DNA of 23,352 nucleotides from Seohaeicola_A nanhaiensis (GCF_042654245.1 NZ_JBHSGI010000029.1:1-23352), one strand, 5' to 3'; counted from the stretch's first letter, positions 1 through 7,264 are shown. Numbers and translations: made by a program. The notes: generated from the sequence alone by a model not told the origin.

Positions 1-160
1 CGCTTCGACGCTTGAGTATCCCAAACCGCATGGGCCGGCCCGGATACACAAAGTTCAGGACACTCCCTCGCCTTGGCGCGATTGCGATCGCTAGCACGAC
101 CAGGACGAGGATGAGGATCATCCATAGTCCACCAAACCCCATACCAAATCCGTCCATCAT
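1..160 (-). CDS. Small membrane protein, C-terminus outside window
   Basis: The reading frame opens with two consecutive ATG codons at the right end and stays open to the window edge, giving 53 residues. The N-terminus is glycine/methionine-rich (MMDGFGMGFGGLW), then one strongly hydrophobic helix (about residues 12-28) and a basic tail. A GGAG ribosome site lies about 6 bases upstream of the ATG. The layout recalls the small Gly/Met-rich single-helix proteins found in heavy-metal clusters, some with a SHOCT tail, but no diagnostic motif is present in what can be read. It follows the DUF2933 gene and copA on the same strand, 84 bases downstream, so it is probably the last visible member of that operon. 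Function unknown. Confidence 0.6.
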   Translation of the reverse strand, partial: MMDGFGMGFGGLWMILILVLVVLAIAIAPRRGSVLNFVYPGRPMRFGILKRRS

Positions 161-244
161 CTCTGTCTCCAGATCTTCTTCCAGTTAGACGCCATTAATT
201 GCTTCTCTCGCACACCAGTTCTGCCGCGACGAGCGAGCCGAGGT

Positions 245-517
245 TTATGACCGGTTGTCACTGTCACTTCCGCCTCTGCGACTGCCATGCTTGCCGTGTC
301 CCCGATGCATGAAGAAGTGCATACCTATGCAGAGGAACGGAGGCAGCCAGACGAACAGGCTGCTGGCCAGAATTGCCGTTCGATACTCGTATCCCAAGAG
401 CAGACCGCCCGCGGCCAAGGCGAGCAACAGGAGCCTGCCGGCTGCAGTTTGCCAGTAGGACGGCTGACGGCCTTGTTCAGGAAGGCGGTGATTTTGGGTA
501 TCTGCGCATGGTATCAT
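245..517 (-). CDS. DUF2933 family small membrane protein
   Basis: About 90 residues with two hydrophobic segments. The second (AILASSLFVWLPPFLCIGMH) is followed by a His/Gly/basic tail (HFFMHRGHGKHG), the typical DUF2933 layout. The ATG at 517 is chosen because AAGGAG lies 8 bases before it; a TTG at 538 would extend the protein by 7 residues but has no ribosome site. The gene begins 17 bases after the copA stop, so the two are co-transcribed. DUF2933 proteins are repeatedly found beside copper and silver exporters. The role is not established; the C-terminal His cluster would suit metal contact. Family assignment is from sequence resemblance only. Confidence 0.75.
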   Translation of the reverse strand: MIPCADTQNHRLPEQGRQPSYWQTAAGRLLLLALAAGGLLLGYEYRTAILASSLFVWLPPFLCIGMHFFMHRGHGKHGSRRGGSDSDNRS

Positions 518-534
518 GGCACGTCTCCTTGTTA

Positions 535-2886
535 TCAAATCCTTGTGCTTCGGAGCCGGAGTGAGTTGAGCACCACCGAGATCGATGAGGCGCTCATCGC
601 AAATGCGGCGAACATCGGGCTGATCAGGATGCCGAATACCGGATAGAGAAGCCCGGCCGCGACAGGTACGCCGCTGGCATTGTAGATCAAGGCAAAGAAC
701 AGGTTCTGGCGGATATTGCCCATTGTCGCACGGGCGAGCCGCCGAGCGCGGACGATGCCGTCCAGGTTGCCTTTGACCAAGGTAATGCCCGCGCTTTCGA
801 TAGCCACGTCCGCACCGGTGCCCATGGCAATGCCGACATCCGCCTGTGCGAGTGCCGGGGCGTCGTTCACACCATCACCGGCCATGGCGACCTTGCGGCC
901 CTGCGCCTGCAGAGCCCGGATGATGCTGGCCTTGTCCTGCGGCAGGACATCGGCGCGGATCTCGTCGATGCCCAGGAGCGCGGCCACCGCCTTTGCGGTC
1001 CGTTCGTTGTCTCCCGTTGCCATGATGATGCGCAAGCCCAGTTCATGAAGCGATTTGAGTGCCGCCGGGGTACTTTCCTTTACCGGGTCGGCGACAGCAA
1101 CCAGCCCCGCAACCGAATTGCCGACGACCACGAACATGACAGTCTCGCCCTGGTCGCGACGTGCGTTGGCCGTCTCGGTCAATCCGCCTGGCGCGATACC
1201 AAGGTCGCTCACCATGGCCAGATTGCCGAGAGCAACCGCCTGGCCGTCCACGCGGCCTTTCACGCCCTTGCCGGTCACGGCTTCGAAGTCTTCGGCCTTG
1301 CCCAATTCGGCGCCACGCGCTTCTGCACCGCGAACGATGGCCTCGGCCAATGGATGCTCGGAGCCCTTTTCGAGGGTCGCGGCAAGTCGCAGAACGTCTT
1401 CCTCGCCATAGCCCGGTTCGGGGAGAACGGCGACCAGCTCCGGCTTGCCCATTGTCAGTGTGCCCGTCTTGTCCACGATCAGCGTGTCGATCTTTTCGAA
1501 CCGCTCCAGAGCCTCGGCATTCTTGATCAGCACGCCTGCTTGTGCACCGCGACCCGTGGCGGTCATGATCGACATCGGTGTGGCCAGTCCGAGCGCACAG
1601 GGACAGGCGATAATCAACACGGCCACGGCGGCGATCAGCGCATAGGACAGTGCAGGCGCAGGCCCCCATACCGCCCAGCCAAAGAAGGAAAGGACCGCAA
1701 TGCCAATGACCGCGGGCACGAACCATCCCGCAACCTGATCGGCATATTTCTGGATCGGAGCGCGGCTTCGCTGGGCGTTCGAGACCATCTCGACGATCTG
1801 GCTCAACATCGTGTCGGCGCCCACCCGGCGCGCTTCGATCACCAGTGATCCGGTGCCGTTGATGGTCGCGCCAGTGACCGGCTCGCCTGCGACCTTCTCG
1901 ACCGGGACCGGTTCGCCAGTGATCATGCTTTCGTCCACCGACGATCGACCTTCGATGACCACCCCGTCGACCGGAACCTTATCGCCGGGACGCACGCGCA
2001 GCCGGTCGCCGACCTGCACATCCTCCAGAGGAATTTCCTTTTCGCTGCCGTCGTTGCGAATGATGTGGGCAGTCTTGGCCGCCATGCCCAGAAGGGCCCG
2101 GATCGCCTTGCCGGTGCCTTCGCGGGCACGCAACTCCATGACCTGCCCGAGCAGGACGAGCGTGACGATCACGGCGGCGGCCTCGAAATAGACCCCGACG
2201 TGACCGTTTTCCATCCGGAATCCCTCGGGGAAGATGTCGGGCGCAAGAACGGCCACAACGCTGAAGAGCCACGCCGCCATCACGCCCATCGCGATCAGCG
2301 AGAACATGTTGAGGCTCATTCGCAAGAACGAATTCCAGCCGCGCACGAGGAATGGCCAGCCGCACCAGAGCACGACGGGCGTACCCAGAGCGAATTCGAT
2401 CCAGAGCGTCGCCTTTTCGCCGAAGATCTCGCGGACTCCCGCAAGTCCGACATAGGGTCCCATCGTGAAGACCAGTAGCGGCAGGGTCAGTACCGCACCG
2501 ACCCAGAAGCGCCGCGTGAAATCGACGAGTTCCGGGTTCGGGGCATCATCCCCCATGGCCGCGCTTTCCAGTTCCAGCCCCATGCCGCAGATCGGGCAGG
2601 ACCCCGGAGCGACCTGACGCACCTGCGCGTGCATCGGGCAGGTATAGACCGGGCCACCGTATCCGGCTGGCACCGTGTCAAAGCGATCGCCAGCCGCGTC
2701 TGGCGCAGGAGTATGCGCGTGGCCATGATGACTGTGATGGCCGTGGCCGGACTGCACGGTCCCCTCGTGTACAAGCTTCATCCCGCATTCTGGGCAGCTG
2801 CCCGGCAGGTCCTGCCGCACTTGCGGGTGCATCGGGCAGGTCCAGATCGTCGTTTCGGTTTCGGACGTTTCGGGGCTGTCGTTCAT
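535..2886 (-). CDS. copA: Cu+-translocating P1B-1-type ATPase
   Basis: A 783-residue copper-exporting P-type ATPase that pumps Cu+ from the cytoplasm to the periplasm using ATP. Visible motifs: TGEP (about 323), metal-site CPC in TM6 (428-430), phosphorylated Asp in DKTGT (472), the SEHPLAEA nucleotide site (about 509) and the GDGVNDAP hinge (about 670). TM7 has YN and TM8 has MSASS, the P1B-1 signature for Cu+/Ag+ rather than Zn2+. The N-terminus has no HMA CxxC domain. Instead there are two copies of the short heavy-metal-binding domain TCPMHPQVR...GSCPxCGM (about 16-38 and 82-103) joined by a His-rich linker (about 48-58). It starts 9 bases after the cytochrome c stop and is followed closely by the DUF2933 gene. 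Cu+ specificity is family knowledge, not shown here. Confidence 0.95.
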   Translation of the reverse strand: MNDSPETSETETTIWTCPMHPQVRQDLPGSCPECGMKLVHEGTVQSGHGHHSHHGHAHTPAPDAAGDRFDTVPAGYGGPVYTCPMHAQVRQVAPGSCPICGMGLELESAAMGDDAPNPELVDFTRRFWVGAVLTLPLLVFTMGPYVGLAGVREIFGEKATLWIEFALGTPVVLWCGWPFLVRGWNSFLRMSLNMFSLIAMGVMAAWLFSVVAVLAPDIFPEGFRMENGHVGVYFEAAAVIVTLVLLGQVMELRAREGTGKAIRALLGMAAKTAHIIRNDGSEKEIPLEDVQVGDRLRVRPGDKVPVDGVVIEGRSSVDESMITGEPVPVEKVAGEPVTGATINGTGSLVIEARRVGADTMLSQIVEMVSNAQRSRAPIQKYADQVAGWFVPAVIGIAVLSFFGWAVWGPAPALSYALIAAVAVLIIACPCALGLATPMSIMTATGRGAQAGVLIKNAEALERFEKIDTLIVDKTGTLTMGKPELVAVLPEPGYGEEDVLRLAATLEKGSEHPLAEAIVRGAEARGAELGKAEDFEAVTGKGVKGRVDGQAVALGNLAMVSDLGIAPGGLTETANARRDQGETVMFVVVGNSVAGLVAVADPVKESTPAALKSLHELGLRIIMATGDNERTAKAVAALLGIDEIRADVLPQDKASIIRALQAQGRKVAMAGDGVNDAPALAQADVGIAMGTGADVAIESAGITLVKGNLDGIVRARRLARATMGNIRQNLFFALIYNASGVPVAAGLLYPVFGILISPMFAAFAMSASSISVVLNSLRLRSTRI

Positions 2887-2895
2887 CGTTTTGAC

Positions 2896-3330
2896 CTACA
2901 TCTTGTGGGGGCGATAGGTGATGCCGTTGGCTTCCTGAAGCTCGCGGACGTATGTGATGATGCGCGCCACCTCGCCGCTGGTCACTTTCTGTGGCGGCAT
3001 ATTGCCGAACGGCCAGTGATGCTGCCGCACACCGTTCATAGCGGCAATCATGAAGGCCTGATCGGCGTGGTGACCGGGATTGTAGATGTCGTGGATCAGG
3101 GGCGGTCCCTGATCGGTGCCCAGACCGTTCTGGCCATGGCAGGTGGCACAAACCGCGTTGAAATAGCGCTCGCCCTCCTGCGCCTCCGACGAAAGCTGGG
3201 GCATGACGAATTCGGCCTCTGTCAAGACCTGCGCGGACCGCGGTGGTGGTGTCGGCCCGAAAGAAAAGTATGCACTCACCCCCAAAATCACAGTTCCGGC
3301 GAGTATCAGATAGAGCTTGATTGAATTCAT
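2896..3330 (-). CDS. Membrane-anchored c-type cytochrome
   Basis: About 144 residues. An N-terminal uncleaved or signal-type helix (about 5-23) leads into a periplasmic mono-heme domain with CATCH at about 61-65 and a probable axial Met in GNMPP (about 111). The fold looks like class I cytochrome c (cytochrome c / CccA type). The ATG at 3330 is preferred over an upstream extension because the hydrophobic leader follows it and GGAG lies 8 bases before it. It sits directly upstream of copA with a 9-base gap, so one transcript is likely. A role in periplasmic electron transfer, perhaps accepting electrons from copper oxidation, is inference from context. Confidence 0.85.
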   Translation of the reverse strand: MNSIKLYLILAGTVILGVSAYFSFGPTPPPRSAQVLTEAEFVMPQLSSEAQEGERYFNAVCATCHGQNGLGTDQGPPLIHDIYNPGHHADQAFMIAAMNGVRQHHWPFGNMPPQKVTSGEVARIITYVRELQEANGITYRPHKM

Positions 3331-3349
3331 ATGCCCGGCTCCATAGTAG

Positions 3350-3363
3350 TTGTATCGATACAA
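3350..3363. promoter_or_regulatory. Perfect palindrome upstream of cytochrome c-copA
   Basis: TTGTATCGATACAA is a perfect 14-bp palindrome ending 20 bases before the cytochrome c ATG. The position fits an operator in the leader or core promoter of the cytochrome c-copA-DUF2933 operon. It does not look like a CueR dyad (ACCTTCC...GGAAGGT) or a CusR box. No cognate regulator is encoded nearby. It may be chance in an A+T-rich spot. Confidence 0.35.
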
Positions 3364-3408
3364 ACAGCGCTGGTGCGTTCGCGACCCATTCTTTGGGCCC
3401 GACCGCAC

Positions 3409-3516
3409 TTATGCCGCCGACCCTTCGCAACGACCGAAGACGCAGGGTCTCGACCTCGGTTGCAAAACCAGCAAGTGGACCGCCGCACTACTGCAAAAAA
3501 GGATCAGGGACATCAT
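3409..3516 (-). CDS. Possible 35-residue small ORF
   Basis: Two ATG codons at the right end are preceded by AAAGGAG with about 6 bases of spacing, a stronger ribosome site than most genes here. The reading frame gives 35 residues: a short hydrophobic start (MMSLILFCSSAAVHLLVL), then Arg/Cys-rich sequence (RPCVFGRCEG). It lies between a strong hairpin after the EF-hand gene and the cytochrome c gene. No family recognised. It could be a leader peptide, a small metal-related protein or a relic. Confidence 0.3.
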   Translation of the reverse strand: MMSLILFCSSAAVHLLVLQPRSRPCVFGRCEGSAA

Positions 3517-3539
3517 GTCGTTCTCCTTTCTCGTTGGGC

Positions 3540-3572
3540 GTCGGCCCGACGCGCGTCCCGCATCGGGCCGAC
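3540..3572 (-). terminator. GC-rich hairpin after EF-hand gene
   Basis: GTCGGCCCGA (3540-3549) and TCGGGCCGAC (3563-3572) form a perfect 10-bp stem with a 13-base loop, 8 bases beyond the EF-hand gene stop. There is no T-run after the stem on the minus strand, so it may be a rho-independent-like or mRNA-stabilising hairpin rather than a canonical terminator. Confidence 0.45.
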
Positions 3573-3580
3573 GGAGGGTG

Positions 3581-4123
3581 TCAGTTCCCGGACGGGGGTT
3601 GCCCGCCCATCATGCCGGACCCGTCGGGCATCGTCCCGCGCATCTCCATCCGCTTGGCGGGAGCGCCCATTTCGTCAGCGGTGATACGGCCATCGCCGTC
3701 TGCGTCCAGATGCTGGAACCGATCCACCATGGTCTCGCGGATCATGGCGGAATGCAGGGTCTCGAATTCGGACAGGGAGAGCGTGCCGTCGCCGTCCGCG
3801 TCGAATTCGGACAGGCGGGACTGCATCATGCTCATTGGATCGCCACCGGCGCCGCTGCCCATCATCATGCGCATCAAGTCGCCATCCATCATGGCCATGC
3901 CGCCACCCTCGGAGCCGCCGTGCATCTGGCGATGCATCTGCATCATCATCGGCATCATCATGCCCATCATGTCCTTCATCATGGCACCTTTACCCTGCAT
4001 CGGGTCACCGCCCTTTTGAGCGTCGGGCGGAGCGTTGTGGCCGTGATGACTTTCAGCCAGAGCCAGGGCGGGCGAGACCAGCGACAGGGCAATGGCGGTG
4101 GCAATCGTGGTTATCGACTTCAT
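3581..4123 (-). CDS. Exported Met/His-rich EF-hand protein
   Basis: 180 residues. A Sec signal peptide (MKSITTIATAIALSLVSPALALA, 1-23) is followed by a His patch (SHHGH) and a very Met-rich segment (about 43-101, with runs such as MMGMMMPMMMQMH). Two canonical calcium-type EF-hand loops follow, DADGDGTLSLSE (108-119) and DADGDGRITADE (140-151), with acidic residues at positions 1, 3, 5 and 12. The ATG at 4123 is chosen because AAGGAT precedes it by 7 bases and the signal peptide starts there. EF-hand domains bind Ca2+; the Met/His-rich part is the kind of sequence that binds Cu+ in periplasmic proteins, so a copper sponge or chaperone is inferred from composition and neighbours. Probably periplasmic. 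Confidence 0.85.
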   Translation of the reverse strand: MKSITTIATAIALSLVSPALALAESHHGHNAPPDAQKGGDPMQGKGAMMKDMMGMMMPMMMQMHRQMHGGSEGGGMAMMDGDLMRMMMGSGAGGDPMSMMQSRLSEFDADGDGTLSLSEFETLHSAMIRETMVDRFQHLDADGDGRITADEMGAPAKRMEMRGTMPDGSGMMGGQPPSGN

Positions 4124-4296
4124 GGGAAGATCCTTGTCGTTCAAGTTGTTGAAAAAGCCGGCGAGTGGCGCGGATTACGTCAGGCCGTCGGTATGTTGGC
4201 ACTGACCATCCACCCAGCAGCACGAACAGCGCCGATGAAGGACCATCTTGGAGATCAGTCTTGGTTCCGAGTTCGGACCAGATCAGCGGCGCGGGA

Positions 4297-4659
4297 TCAA
4301 CCCCGCCGCGGCGGACGGAACAGGCCGTAGACCGGCGTTAGAGCCGCGACTTGGGTCAATTCCACTGACGGCGCATCTTCTGTTTCGGGAGCAAACGCAT
4401 CATTCGTCATCGGCGGCAGAAACATCGCATGACATGTGGCCGCTCCCGAGCAGTGACCGGTGGCGGCGTGGATCTTTCCCTCTGCCGTGCCCACCGAGGG
4501 GTTCGGATGGTCTAAGAATACGCTTGAATGGCCTCGAGGTTCGGCGCCTTCCACGTGGGCGTGAACGACACCGCTCAGGACGATTGACCACAGGATGAAC
4601 GCCATCGCCAGGACTTGAGCCCCGTCACGCAACAGCGATATCGTCCTGCATCGGTTCAC
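4297..4659 (-). CDS. Small exported His/Cys protein, C-terminal RPPR motif
   Basis: 120 residues starting with GTG; AGGAGG lies exactly 8 bases upstream, which decides the start. An N-terminal hydrophobic segment (about 14-34) ends VVHAH and probably acts as signal peptide or anchor. The mature part is His-rich with a Cys/His motif (GHCSGAATCHAMF) and ends LTPVYGLFRPPRRG. The same plan (short leader, Cys-x-x-x-x-Cys/His core, terminal LRRPPR) is seen in the two closer relatives at 8020-8376 and 13827-14201, so this is probably a distant member of that set. Divergent from the membrane protein at 4766, with an FNR-type box in between. Function unknown; metal binding is inferred. Confidence 0.7.
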   Translation of the reverse strand: MNRCRTISLLRDGAQVLAMAFILWSIVLSGVVHAHVEGAEPRGHSSVFLDHPNPSVGTAEGKIHAATGHCSGAATCHAMFLPPMTNDAFAPETEDAPSVELTQVAALTPVYGLFRPPRRG

Positions 4660-4708
4660 TTGGCAAGCCTCCTATGCTGCCATCATGCGATACTGGAGCG
4701 CCCGCACC

Positions 4709-4722
4709 TTGATTCATATCAA
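4709..4722. promoter_or_regulatory. FNR/Anr/FnrL-type box
   Basis: TTGATTCATATCAA matches the FNR/Anr consensus TTGAT-N4-ATCAA at all ten defined positions. It lies between the divergent genes starting at 4659 (minus, about 56 bases from box centre) and 4766 (plus, about 50 bases), so either or both could be under oxygen-responsive control. The match is seen directly; function is inferred. Confidence 0.6.
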
Positions 4723-4765
4723 AAGAAGCGTTCGAGCGTGTAACCAAACTGTGAGGTCGTCGCGA

Positions 4766-5221
4766 ATGGCTGGGAAGAAGAGGATTCCGATCGAAGCCGA
4801 CCTGCTGATCCTTTCCTTCCTGGGACATTTTGCCTGGGAGTTGCTGCAGGCGCCTCTCTTCTCAAGCTTTGACGGAACCGACCACTTCGCGGGCGTCTTC
4901 GCTTGTTTCCAAGCCACGCTCGGCGATCTCGCAATTGCGCTGTTTGCGTTCTGGACGACGAGGAGCTTTACCGGTGAAAGGAACTGGGCCGCTGATCCCG
5001 CTGCCAGAGCCGTGTTGGTGTTCCTTTCGACTGGATTGCTCGTCACGGTCGGTATCGAGTTCTTCAGCACCGAAGTACTGGACAGGTGGTCGTATGACGC
5101 CCGAATGCCGCGCCTCCCGATCCTCGGTACCGGGCTAGCGCCCGTGCTGCAGTGGCTGTTCGTTCCAATGCTCGTGCTCTGGTATCTCGCGCGCCTTCAT
5201 CAGGAAGGACGCGATCCATGA
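4766..5221 (+). CDS. Four-helix membrane protein, unnamed family
   Basis: 151 residues from the ATG at 4766, which has GAGG 9 bases upstream; upstream ATGs would add a charged, non-hydrophobic tail over the FNR box. Four hydrophobic stretches are visible (about 11-30, 45-64, 82-102, 118-140). Polar residues inside or beside the helices look functional: GHFAWELLQAP (18-30), ATLGD (50-54), GIEFF (96-100), RWSYDARMP and LQWLF (128-132). I do not recognise a characterised family. Being in a copper cluster and possibly FNR-regulated, it may take part in metal or redox handling in the inner membrane, but that is inference. Confidence 0.75.
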   Translation: MAGKKRIPIEADLLILSFLGHFAWELLQAPLFSSFDGTDHFAGVFACFQATLGDLAIALFAFWTTRSFTGERNWAADPAARAVLVFLSTGLLVTVGIEFFSTEVLDRWSYDARMPRLPILGTGLAPVLQWLFVPMLVLWYLARLHQEGRDP

Positions 5222-5483
5222 AAGAACCGCAATGAAGCAAATTCGGCTCGAACGACATCTCTTGGCACAAGCGGAGGCTGCCGGCGCTTACATGAAGCGC
5301 TGATTGCTCGGTCCAGAACGGCCACTCGTCGGAAATCGAGCAAATTTGATGCGGGAGCATTCGACCATGTGGTCGAGTTCTATATTCTGAACCGAGCTGC
5401 GACTGGCTGGGAGCTGTGCCTTGCCAGTGCAGCATTCCCTTGGATCAGGCCGAGCATCGCCACAACGAATGAAGGATCGGATC
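5222..5483. other. Intergenic region before L,D-transpeptidase
   Basis: Non-coding as far as can be seen. It contains a 16-bp inverted repeat, TCGACCATGTGGTCGA (5361-5376; 7-bp arms, 2-base centre), about 110 bases before the transpeptidase ATG, which could be an operator. No other structure noticed. Confidence 0.3.
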
Positions 5484-6140
5484 ATGTTAACCCGCAGACA
5501 TTTTATCGTTTCAGCCTCCACGCTGTTCTCGGCGCCGATCGCGGGCCCATCGTTGGCGAGTACAGCGTCGCAATGGGCAGCATGGGATGCGCAGGTGACA
5601 CCTCCAAACTTCGATCCGGCGATATCCAATCCCTGGGGCCTGCATCCGCGCTTCCTTGCCACGCGGGTGCAAGCCAACGATGGGCTCGAACCCGGATCGA
5701 TCCATGTCGATGCCGTGGCGCGGTATCTTTACCACGTCCAGGCGGACGGTTCGGCAGTGCGTTTCGGTGTCGCCATCGCACGCGGCTCTCTTTATGAGGC
5801 CGGTCGCTACACGATCAGACGCAAGGCGAAGTGGCCCAGCTGGACACCGACGCCGGAGATGATCGAACGAGACCCTGCGCTATACCGCCAGCACGCGGAC
5901 GGCATGCCAGGCGGTCCGAAGAACCCGCTGGGGTCTCGCGCGTTCTATCTCTATGAAGGGACCCGGGATACCCTTCTGCGCATTCACGGCACACCTGAGC
6001 CGCAATCCATCGGCGGGAGAGCGAGTTCAGGCTGCGTCCGCATGGCCATGCCGCATATAATCAGTCTCTATGACGACGTGGTCCTCGGCTCTCCAGCGAT
6101 ACTTTATCCAGCGGAAAACTTCGTGACTGCGGCGAGTTGA
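5484..6140 (+). CDS. Exported L,D-transpeptidase (YkuD/ErfK family)
   Basis: 218 residues from the ATG at 5484 (AAGGAT 7 bases upstream). The N-terminus, LTRRHFIVSASTLFSAPIA, looks like a twin-arginine or Sec leader ending near residue 26. The YkuD catalytic signature is complete: HGTPEPQSIGGRASSGCVRM (168-187), with catalytic Cys at about 184 and His at 168. Such enzymes cross-link peptidoglycan (3-3 bonds) or attach proteins to it in the periplasm. It sits inside a copper cluster; copper is known to inhibit L,D-transpeptidases through the active-site Cys, so an additional, locally encoded copy would make sense under copper stress (inference). Confidence 0.9.
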   Translation: MLTRRHFIVSASTLFSAPIAGPSLASTASQWAAWDAQVTPPNFDPAISNPWGLHPRFLATRVQANDGLEPGSIHVDAVARYLYHVQADGSAVRFGVAIARGSLYEAGRYTIRRKAKWPSWTPTPEMIERDPALYRQHADGMPGGPKNPLGSRAFYLYEGTRDTLLRIHGTPEPQSIGGRASSGCVRMAMPHIISLYDDVVLGSPAILYPAENFVTAAS

Positions 6141-6205
6141 GCGCCACCGTCGGCTCCAGCCTGACGACTAACGAGTTTCAGCAGACCCCCCGCTTGCTTA
6201 CGTGA

Positions 6206-6475
6206 TCACTGTGCTCGTGTACAGATCGGTCGGCCGTCCTGGGTGCGAAGCGGCAAGAGGGTCGTCTCGACCGGGCCAGCGTATCGATACCAGTAGCAAC
6301 CGTCTTCGGCCAGAATGCGTACTTCGCTGAGGTCCTGCCCCGGAGCTGCCATAGCGCGGACGTCGTCAGGCAAACGCGCGGCGTCAACCGGCTTGTCGCG
6401 GCTGTTCGCAATCGGTTCCACGCAGCCTGCAAGAACCACACAAGCGGACAGCCCGATAACGGCCAGCGATTTCAT
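6206..6475 (-). CDS. Small lipoprotein, function unknown
   Basis: 89 residues with a clear lipobox: MKSLAVIGLSACVVLAGC, lipidated Cys at 18. The mature part contains SEVRILAEDGCYWYRYAGPVETTLLPLRTQDGRPICTRAQ. The two Cys (in GCYWY and PICTR) may form a disulfide. AAGGAG lies 9 bases before the ATG. It is convergent with the transpeptidase gene. The C-terminal part (short beta-rich segment ending RPIC) resembles other small unnamed alphaproteobacterial lipoproteins. No function can be assigned. Confidence 0.75.
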   Translation of the reverse strand: MKSLAVIGLSACVVLAGCVEPIANSRDKPVDAARLPDDVRAMAAPGQDLSEVRILAEDGCYWYRYAGPVETTLLPLRTQDGRPICTRAQ

Positions 6476-6740
6476 CTATTCGGCTCCTTGCCCATTGAAC
6501 ATCGATTGTTGCCAGCTTCATCCGTGCTCTGCAAATTGTTCTCCAAGCTACTTGACCCATATCGATGTTTGGCCGGTGTTTCGCCGGTCCGATTAGCGAT
6601 TTCGACTGCCTCCGTTGTCCGGCAGAAACATCACCGGCTGCAAAAGCGCATGGAGCACAGATGCCAGTGCGCAAACGCACCTCCTTGGACCCGATCAACC
6701 CGAAGCTCCGGCAACGCCAGCAGGCCGATAACGGTCGCTG
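6476..6740. other. Intergenic region upstream of lipoprotein
   Basis: 265 bases with no convincing gene. A degenerate FNR-like sequence, TTGACCCATATCGA (6552-6565), lies 77 bases upstream of the lipoprotein ATG and matches eight of ten consensus positions. Otherwise I see nothing clear. Confidence 0.2.
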
Positions 6741-7205
6741 TCAGTTGTTGATTGTCGCATGAACATGGCCCTGCGCCGGTACGGTTCCGTCACGGAACAC
6801 AGCCTGGAACGCAATGACGTCGCCTTCCTTCAGCGGACGCTTCAATCCGTGCAAGAGCACACGAATATGCGAGGTTCCGAGGTTCAAGGTTTCGTGGTCG
6901 AGCATGAGAAGGCCGGCCGCGGCAGGCGCTTCGACACCGTCGTCAATAACGACAAGTGAGCCTTCCTCCGCATCATCGGACCGAACCGCGTCCAGTATCT
7001 GCGTACGCCCTGTGGCGTTCTCGATCCGGAAGGTCAATCGCGTCGATCCGCCTTCTTCGGTCGCTGACGCGCGAACATCACTGATAAGCATTCCGAAAAG
7101 AATCTCCTGGGTGATGTCAGCTCTGGAAGCCGACGCAATTGGCGCGAGTAAGAAGCACCACGCCAAGAGGAGTGGCGATTTGGTCCGGGAACTTTTATCA
7201 GACAT
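6741..7205 (-). CDS. PCuAC-like periplasmic copper chaperone
   Basis: 154 residues from the ATG at 7205. A signal peptide (SPLLLAWCFLLAPIASASRA) precedes a beta-sandwich domain whose C-terminal half follows the PCu(A)C pattern: GLLMLDHETLNLGTSHIRVL, then LKRPLKEGDVIAFQAVF and GHVH. PCuAC proteins deliver Cu+ to cytochrome oxidase or buffer periplasmic copper. The usual late His-x-Met copper pair is here HIR, so the site is degenerate and copper binding is uncertain; the remaining Met, His and the GHVHA tail might substitute. It follows cusF copy 1 by 113 bases on the same strand. Family call moderate. Confidence 0.7.
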   Translation of the reverse strand: MSDKSSRTKSPLLLAWCFLLAPIASASRADITQEILFGMLISDVRASATEEGGSTRLTFRIENATGRTQILDAVRSDDAEEGSLVVIDDGVEAPAAAGLLMLDHETLNLGTSHIRVLLHGLKRPLKEGDVIAFQAVFRDGTVPAQGHVHATINN

Positions 7206-7264
7206 GAGTCCTACCGATCTTCTTGGCATTGCAAAATTGTCCAAATTTGGTCTTGCGCTTGGAC

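Noticed and set aside
1043..1848. Long open frames opposite or out of frame with copA
   Set aside because: They are high-G+C shadow frames over a gene with complete P-type ATPase motifs; no ribosome sites and no recognisable domains.
6278..6292. GTATCGATAC, the core of the palindrome at 3350-3363, recurring near 6280
   Set aside because: It lies inside the lipoprotein coding region, so it is probably chance and does not support a shared operator.
6552..6565. TTGACCCATATCGA as a second FNR box
   Set aside because: Matches only eight of ten consensus positions and is far from the nearest start; listed only as part of the intergenic entry.
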